From: Armigeres subalbatus | Lineage: Eukaryota > Arthropoda > Insecta > Diptera > Culicidae | Length of the DNA: 64,000 bases | Assembly: GCF_024139115.2 (NCBI RefSeq) | Contig: NC_085140.1 | Location: 413,862,283-413,926,282, forward strand | Direction of reading: 5' to 3' | In this document: in pieces, positions 57,826 to 64,000 of the stretch | Layout of the letters: each line of letters begins with the position of its first letter | How positions within the stretch are numbered: position 1 is the stretch's first letter | Notes under the pieces: model-generated | Seen by the model: the letters and a program-made list of their open reading frames with translations, nothing else | The model's database searches: none | What the model was told of the DNA's origin: nothing | Made by a program: the position numbers and the translations under genes

Positions 57826-60062
57826 TATAAAACTCAATGTTTGTATGTTTGTATGTATGTTTGTATGTATGTTCCAGCATAACTTCTGAACGCATTGACC
57901 GATTTCAACCAAATTTGGAACACACATTCTTTATCTTAAGGAGACGACGATAGGGGGGTTAGGGATGCTCTTTGGAAAAGGGGGAGGGTGTGGGGGAAGG
58001 GTATTGCACAGTTATTGATCAACTCAGTGTACTTTTTAAACCCCTTGGCCGATTTCAACCAAATTTGGAACAAACATTCTTTATTTTAAGGAGACGACAA
58101 TGTGAGGCCAAAGCATGCTGTTTAGAAAAGGGGGAGGGTGTGGGGGGAGGTGTATCGCTTAGTTATTGATCAACTCAGTGTAACTTTTGAACCCCTTGAC
58201 CGATTTCAACCAAATTTGGAACACACAATCTTCATGTTAAGGAGACGACGATAGCGTGGTTGGGATGGTCTTTGGAGAAGGGGGAGGGTGTGGAGGGAGG
58301 TGTAGTGCTAAGTTATCGATCAACTCAATGTATCTTCTGAACCCCTTGGTCGATTTCAACCAAATTTGGAACACACATTCTAAATCTTAAGGAGACGACG
58401 ATTGCATGTTCTTCGGAAAAAGGGGAGGGTGTGCGGGGAGGGGTATTTCTTAGTTATCGATCAACTCAATGTATCTTCTGAACCCCTTGGCCGATTTCAA
58501 CCAAATTTGGAACAAACATTTTTTATCTTAAGGAGACGACGATTGCATGCTCTTCGGAAAAAGGGGGAGGGTGTGCGGGGAGGGGTTTTGCTTAGTTATC
58601 GATTAAATCAATGTATCTTCTGAACCCCTTGGTCGATTTCAACCAAATTTGGAACACACATTCTAAATCTTAAGGAGACGACGATTGCATGCTCTTCGGA
58701 AAAGGGGAGGGTGTGCGGGGAGGGGTATTGCTTAGTTATCGATCAACTCAGTGTATCTTCTGAACCCCTTGACCGATTTCAACCAAATTTGGAACACACA
58801 TTCTTCATGTTAAGGAGACGACGATAGTGTGGTTGGGGATGCTCTTTGGAAAAGGGGGAGGGTGTGGGGGGAGGTGTATTGCTAAGTTATCGATCAACTC
58901 AGTATAACTTCTGAACCCCTTGGCCGATTTCAACCAAATTTGGTACACACATTCTTTATCTCAAGGAGACGACAATGGGGGGTTAAGCATGCTCTTTGTA
59001 AAAGGGGGAGGATGTGCGGGGAGGGGTATTTCTTAGTTTTCGATCAACTCAGTACAACTTCTAAACCCCTTGGCCGATTTCAACCAAATTTGGAACACAT
59101 ATTCTTCATGTTAAGGAGGCGACGATAGACCGATTTGAACCAAATTTGTTTCAAATATTGTCTGTCCTAAGGAAACGATTTGAGTGGATAGGGGTAGGTT
59201 ATTTTATTATCATTTTGTAAACACGTATTCTCTACCCAAAGGAAACTATTATAGACAGGCTGGGAGGGACTTTTGGAATGCGGGAGGTTATTGGGGTTGC
59301 TATTGTTTAGAAAACGTCTTAATTTAAAATCCGTCTTATTTAGTTCACCCGAGGTTTTTTGACATTGTACAATGTTCCGAAAACAAATTGCCCGAATTCC
59401 TCAAAAATACCAAGACCTTGACAATAACATTTTCCCGATAATAACATTCTCCGGAAAATGACTTTAACGAAAATGATATTTCCCGAAAACGATACTTCCC
59501 GATACACATATCCAAGAATATGACATTTCCCTGAATGAAGCTGGCCATTAACATAACACTATTTGGCCTAAGGTCATTCGACATGAAGGCATTTGGGATA
59601 ATTATGAACAGCATCAGTAAAATCTTTCATAGAAAGCATGCATTTGGGTATAAAGCAATGGTAATTGTTACCCTTCATCGGAATCATGGTTTGCCCAGTG
59701 AAAAGCAATGAATAATGTGTTTCCTTCTGAATGGTGGATGTGATTGCTTTTTTAAATGTAGGCATTTGCCCGGAATAAGGCAATGGTAGGTGTGATCCCT
59801 TCTTTAAAAATATGCGTTTGCCCGGAATAATGCATCGGTTGAGGTTTTTCCTTCTTTAGAAATAGACGGAATATGGCTATTCAAACCCACGATCCCTTTT
59901 TTCAGTCAGTGTTTCTAAAAGCCTTCTTTTAATCAAATGATGAAGTATCAATAAGTAAACACAATTACCCTGTTGACCAATTGGTTTTATCATTTTCCGA
60001 TTGTGAAAAAAAAACTTCGAACCAAACTGGCAATTCCGAGCAAGGCCGGGTACATAAAGCTA
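57826..60062 (+). mobile_element. 2.2-kb element built of about 150-bp internal repeats
   Basis: It starts TATATATAAAACTCAATG with a GTATGTTTG run and ends GAGCAAGGCCGGGTACATAA then AGCTAGT. This is the same plan as the short repeat at 1-245. It interrupts the 144-bp satellite. Most of its left half is the tandem array 57901-59150. 59380-59560 has degenerate CCCGAAAATGACATTTCCC-like short repeats, and 59590-59850 has loose units of TTTGCCCGGAATAATGCAAT. Helitron/Helentron-type origin is possible but unproven. No Rep/helicase gene is seen. Confidence 0.6.
57901..59150 (+). repeat. Tandem array, 140-151-bp unit, about 8.5 copies
   Basis: GATTTCAACCAAATTTGGAA recurs at about 57901, 58051, 58202, 58352, 58493, 58635, 58775, 58926 and 59076. 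Each copy is followed by a CATTCTTTATCTTAAGGAGA block, a purine-rich GGGGGAGGGTGTGGGG block and a TTATCGATCAACTCAGTGTA block. Units are of two length classes, near 150 and near 141 bp. Frames of 62-73 codons here are artefacts. Confidence 0.9.
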
Positions 60063-60672
60063 GTTTTCTATAAAGTTGTTCGAGCATTGGAAAACCATAT
60101 GTTGATAAACTGTTTAGTTCAAAATTGAGCCGTAAGGCGGAGCTAGTGTATATGAGAGATCAGTTTAGTTCGATATCTCAGGATCTATGGGATTTAGTAA
60201 ATTGCCGTTTTCTACAATGTTGTTCGAGTACAAAGAAGCAATATGTTGAGAAATTGAATAATTTATAATTCATCCACAAGGAGGCGTTACTGTATATGAG
60301 AGGTCAGTTCTTCGATATCTCGGGATCTGTGGGATTTAGAAAGTTACCGTCTTCTACAAAGTTGTTCGAGGATTAGAAATCAATATGTTAAGAAGCTAAT
60401 TAGTTTAGAATTCACCCGCCAGGTGGCGCTACTGTATATGAGAGATCAGTTTGGTTCCATATTTCGGGATCTATTGTTTTGGAAAGTTGCTATCTTCTAA
60501 AAGGTTGTTCGAGCATTGGAAACCAATATATTGAGAAATTGTTAGGTTCAGAATTAAGTCATAAGGCGACGCTAGTGTATATGAGAGATCAGTTTAGTTC
60601 GATATTTCGGGATCTGTGAAACTTAGAAAATTGCCTTCTTCAACAAAATTGTTCAAGGACTGGAAACCAATA
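60063..60672. repeat. About 144-bp satellite, second block (5 units)
   Basis: Resumes the array of 57395-57825, with the TTGTTCGAG phrase at about 60084, 60228, 60370, 60513 and 60657 (spacing 142-144). It is broken again at 60672 by the pogo-type element and finishes at about 62968-63090. Confidence 0.85.
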
Positions 60673-62967
60673 CAGGTATACCTCGATTATATGGACTTTT
60701 TCGATGCAAAAAAGTCCATATAATCGAATTTTCCATATAATCGAAGCAACATTTTTTTTTCTCATAATTTGTGTTCAAAGATTAAATTTGTCTTAATACA
60801 ATACAAAATTATCAATTTTCTGCATTACAGTCTAATCCGCATGTTTTGGCCCATTTTATGATGATTCAGTAGTTGTTGAATTTTTTAAAGAACTTAACCG
60901 TTTTCAGCTGGCTTGCATACCATTCTAAGGTTACGTTAATAATGAAGACTTCGCCTAGCCTAATGTGGACACAATAATATACTTAGCCACGAATTCTAAC
61001 TACAGTGCATACCTGTTTTATTTCCAAAGCAAATACTATGCGTCCGAAAAAGTTATGCTTTCGCTTCAAAAATAAACTTATCCTCATTCGATCGCAGCAA
61101 ATTGAATTCGACGGAGAATTCAGTACTATTGTCTGCTATTGAAAATTTGCCGGATCTGACTATGGGTTCAGACGTTATGGCCAAAATACATTTATTATGT
61201 TAGAACCTGTTGTAAATATTTTGGACTGTGTTTGTAGGTTGAAGATAAGCCTCCTGTAATCCCGTTTCAAAATAAATTGTTGGTAACATTTTGGACTTTG
61301 TTCCTATGTTAAAGACAAGCCCCCCTTAACCTAAATTTAAATCTACTCGCGTTTTCAAGGACACCCCTCTCAATACGAAAGTAGCGCACAACTGTCATTT
61401 TTATTATTCAACGCATGCTGTTAATGAAAATAATAGTTGTGCGTTGCTTCCGTATTGAGATTTAAATTTGGATTCCGGGAGGCTTGTCTTTAAAGAAGGA
61501 TCGTACTTTCCGACGAGTTTAAAAACTAAAATGGCCTGCGTACTATTAAAACCGGGTATATTTTTATTGATTTTATTTTCCGTCGGTCCATTTCCTCCCG
61601 AAGACAACGGCTGATGCCAGGAAGACTCCATTTGAGCCCTACATATCGTACTCAAAAATGCGAACGGCGTGGCTGAAAAAAACAAGCTTTTGCAAGTTTA
61701 AAGCTCAAACTAAAGTGTTTCGAAAGTTTCCTTTTTTTGGAAATATGTTTATCCGCTACTATGAGTTCATTATTTCACCCTACACTACAATTTTGTTGGG
61801 GTGCTTCATTTCGCGTTTCCCCAACGCTTTTGTTATTGGCAGTAGCTTCTGACTGAACAACGGAATGAAAAACTAGACATCGTTACCAAAGTTTACGATA
61901 ATAATTATTGTTGGGGATTCTCATCGATTTGTTTTCGGCGAAAAATGACAAAACAAAACTTTGCCAGACTGTCCGGACGTTTCGGTCGATTTACTGGCCT
62001 TCGACCATCTTCTGCGGACAAATCTTCCAGTCACTTATTTTCTAACAGACAGCCAGTCTGTCAACAGTCAACAGTCAACAATTACCAAATATTGCTTGCA
62101 CCACTATGGGTACACTGTTCCTTTAGTGGAGGTAAAAATTAAGTTTGGTTCCCATAGTGGTGCTATCCATTGGTTTCTTATGAGACTCGCCACTATTGGT
62201 ACAGTTGCACCACTATAGGTGCAAGGGAGTCAATTTTGTTAAGGAAAATCATTGTTTTCAATAGTTTTCCAAGCAAAATATTAGGATAAGTTGCATTTAA
62301 CAGGATATTCAAAGGACGACGCATCAACTGAAACCATCGTAAAGTGTATAAATACGATAAATTTCGTTAAAACCCCACTTCCTCCACTATTGGTGCTACC
62401 TCCACTAAGGGTATGGAAAACTGCGAAAAAAACATGCTTGGTCAAATTTGCTGGATGTTATTGCGTCATCCGCCTCTCGTTCAATTCCATTCCCTACACT
62501 TAACTCCACGTACCAAGGGCAGAAAATGGCTTGTTAGCGAAGATCTAACAGCTTAATACGGACATCTCGTCACTCGCGTCTTAGACTGTCAATTCATATC
62601 AAGTTTCCATATTACAGAGATCACCTAAAATACTCGTTATCGTTCCACACCGTTTTGTAAGGACGTGGCCGTGGTAGTTGTTGATTAATAAAATACACAA
62701 ATGCAATGAAATTTGCAACGTGAAATTGGTAAATCAATCTAGTCAACCGATCATATGATTCAATGTGCGGTTTCATCATATGTAACTTTTGAAACACGCC
62801 TTCCTAGCTTTTTTGTCCCAATGTACTTTAATAAATATAGAATCAATGTAAAATATGACGTAGAATATTCAACGGGTATTTAAAACCTCTAGACACGAAA
62901 AAAAAATGAACGAAAAAAAATGTCCATATAATCGAGGTAAAAAGTCCATATAATCGAGGTAAACCTG
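60673..62967. mobile_element. 2.3-kb pogo/Tigger-type transposon, no intact transposase
   Basis: The ends are CAGGTATACCTCGATTATAT and, reversed, CAGGTTTACCTCGATTATAT, each flanked by TA (60671-60672 and 62968-62969). Removing the element rejoins the satellite phrase CCAATATGTTGA, showing a clean TA-target insertion. Extra copies of TCCATATAATCGA sit subterminally at both ends. The interior has short frames only (for example 61658-61852 and 61961-62218), none of which I can identify as DDE transposase. Confidence 0.88.
62095..62415. repeat. Cluster of CCACTATNGGTGC motifs
   Basis: CACCACTATGGGTACACTG, CCCATAGTGGTGC, CCACTATTGGTACAG, TTGCACCACTATAGGTGCAA and CCACTATTGGTGCTACCTCC are scattered in both orientations. 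TTGCACCACTATAGGTGCAA is itself partly palindromic. They may be inverted ends and subterminal sites of a small MITE inside the pogo element. Confidence 0.5.
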
Positions 62968-63090
62968 TATGTTGAAATATTGTGAAGTTTAAATTTTTTC
63001 GTAGAGTAGTGATAGCACATGTGAGACCACCAGTTTGATTATACACTCCACATTCCAATAAAGTTTTTTTTAGCTGAAATAGCTTCTTTT
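62968..63090. repeat. About 144-bp satellite, last partial unit
   Basis: TATGTTGAAATATTGTGAAG and GTGATAGCACATGTGAGACC are diverged continuations of the satellite beyond the pogo insertion. Confidence 0.6.
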
Positions 63091-63285
63091 TGGCCAAATA
63101 AGACCAATATCTCACGAATTTCTAATGTGGTTATTATCATCAATGACTACTATTTAGGTATTATTATGATATTATATGATCATGTTTCATTTCTTTGCGT
63201 AGTACATATATTTTTGGGCTATTATTATACCTTTGGCGAAGGTGAAAAACTCTATACAATATTTGAGGGTAAAGAGCATTGACTA

Positions 63286-64000
63286 ACTTCCTGGTCATTA
63301 TCAGAAATGGTTTAGAAGAAAGGGACGAAAGGACGAACCATCCAAAATAACCATTTTCCAAATTATTCGGAAGGCCGCCGGTGGTCACGTGCAGTCATAG
63401 CTGATTAAGACTTTGAAATATCTTCAAGATCACCGTCAGAAAAGGTTTAGAAAAAAATGCGCTGCTCTAGGAAAACTTTCCAAAATCATCATTTCTACGG
63501 TCGTTCCGGATTATCCCGAAGGCCATCTGGTGGTCACCTGCGGTCAGAGCAGAGTAATGACTGAGAATTTCATCCAAAATTACCGTCAGAAATGGTTTAG
63601 AAAAATTGTGATGCTCTAGGACGAACTTCACATTTTTACGGATGTTCCGGATTATAAGGAAGGCTGTCCGATGGCCACCTACGGTTATAGCAGAATAAGA
63701 ACTGTGGAATTTCTCTAAAATCACCATCAGAAATGGTTTAGAAAAAATTGCGCTGCTCTAGGACAAACTTTACAAAATGACAATTTTTACGGACGTTCAG
63801 GATTTTCCGGAAGGCCGCCTGGTGGCCATAAATGGTTTAGAAAAAAATGCGCTGCTCTCAGATGAACTTTCCAGAATGACCATTTTTACGGACGTTCCGG
63901 ATTATAAGGAAGGCCGTCTAACCATAGGTGGCCTATGGTTATAGCAGAATAAGAACTGTGGAATATCTCCAAAATCACCATCAGGAATGGTTTAGCTAAA
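63286..64000 (+). repeat. Tandem array, about 140-150-bp unit, running off the window
   Basis: The phrase CATCAGAAATGGTTTAGAAA recurs at about 63297, 63434, 63584, 63725 and 63829 (one short unit, start deleted) and again at about 63978. Each is followed by TGCGCTGCTCTAGGA, TTTTTACGGACGTTCCGGAT and GGAAGGCCGCCTGGTGGCCA. The array continues past the right edge. Confidence 0.85.

Noticed and set aside
57972..59128. Repeated 62-73-codon frames (LGRFQPNLEQTFFILRRRR type)
   Set aside because: They recur at the period of the roughly 150-bp tandem array and lack independent support.

Overview
The window is about 64 kb of AT-rich eukaryotic DNA, almost certainly from an Aedes mosquito. The strongest evidence is a full-length tRNA-related Feilai-type SINE (37342-37634, with an 11-bp target duplication), RTE-type non-LTR retrotransposons, a LOA/Jockey-type LINE fragment, and very dense nested DNA transposons and MITEs. 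I cannot tell Ae. aegypti from Ae. albopictus. I find no intact host protein-coding gene, no functional tRNA or rRNA gene and no CRISPR array. The window reads as intergenic or intronic sequence made of transposons inserted into transposons, tandem arrays, and a few stretches that may be single copy (about 8-11.5 kb, 26.4-31.2 kb, 35.3-39.4 kb, 46.6-49.0 kb, 51.6-53.6 kb).

0-8 kb: ends of an arthropod repeat with a GCTAGTA terminus; a TA-flanked element (465-2887) carrying a nested TTAA-flanked element (1490-2593); a hAT relic with a perfect 8-bp duplication (4604-5650), itself holding a 5'-truncated retroposon tail; a LOA/Jockey-type LINE fragment; a MULE-like end; and a palindromic repeat whose centre matches a hammerhead ribozyme fold (7294-7339). 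11.7-15 kb: a decayed RTE-type LINE with a recognisable reverse transcriptase, followed directly by a 51-bp minisatellite.

15.7-25.4 kb: the remains of one PIF/Harbinger-type element. A MADF/BESS gene (+) and a transposase gene (-) converge. They were split by a 6.1-kb insertion with a 19-bp target duplication, which itself carries a transposon with long inverted repeats and a decayed DDE-type transposase. The Harbinger transposase was also split by a roughly 1.27-kb (ATCA)n microsatellite and by a 1-kb foldback element.

25.6-40.7 kb: a second copy of the TA-flanked element with two MITEs inside it, possibly single-copy DNA, a minus-strand RTE-type LINE (31985-34880), the Feilai SINE and a pogo-like MITE. 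40.8-46.6 kb: a degenerate GTGAGAAG array broken by a 4.5-kb element with roughly 420-bp terminal inverted repeats and a 9-bp duplication (Mutator-like architecture). It holds a decayed ORF of an arthropod transposon-associated family and a minisatellite with an abrupt GC-rich core. 49-57 kb: a 23/26-bp minisatellite, an RT fragment, tRNA-like sequences, and CACAG...CTGTG MITEs, one of which splits a Feilai fragment. 57.4-64 kb: a roughly 144-bp satellite broken by an element built of roughly 150-bp repeats and by a 2.3-kb pogo/Tigger-type element, ending in another tandem array that runs off the window.
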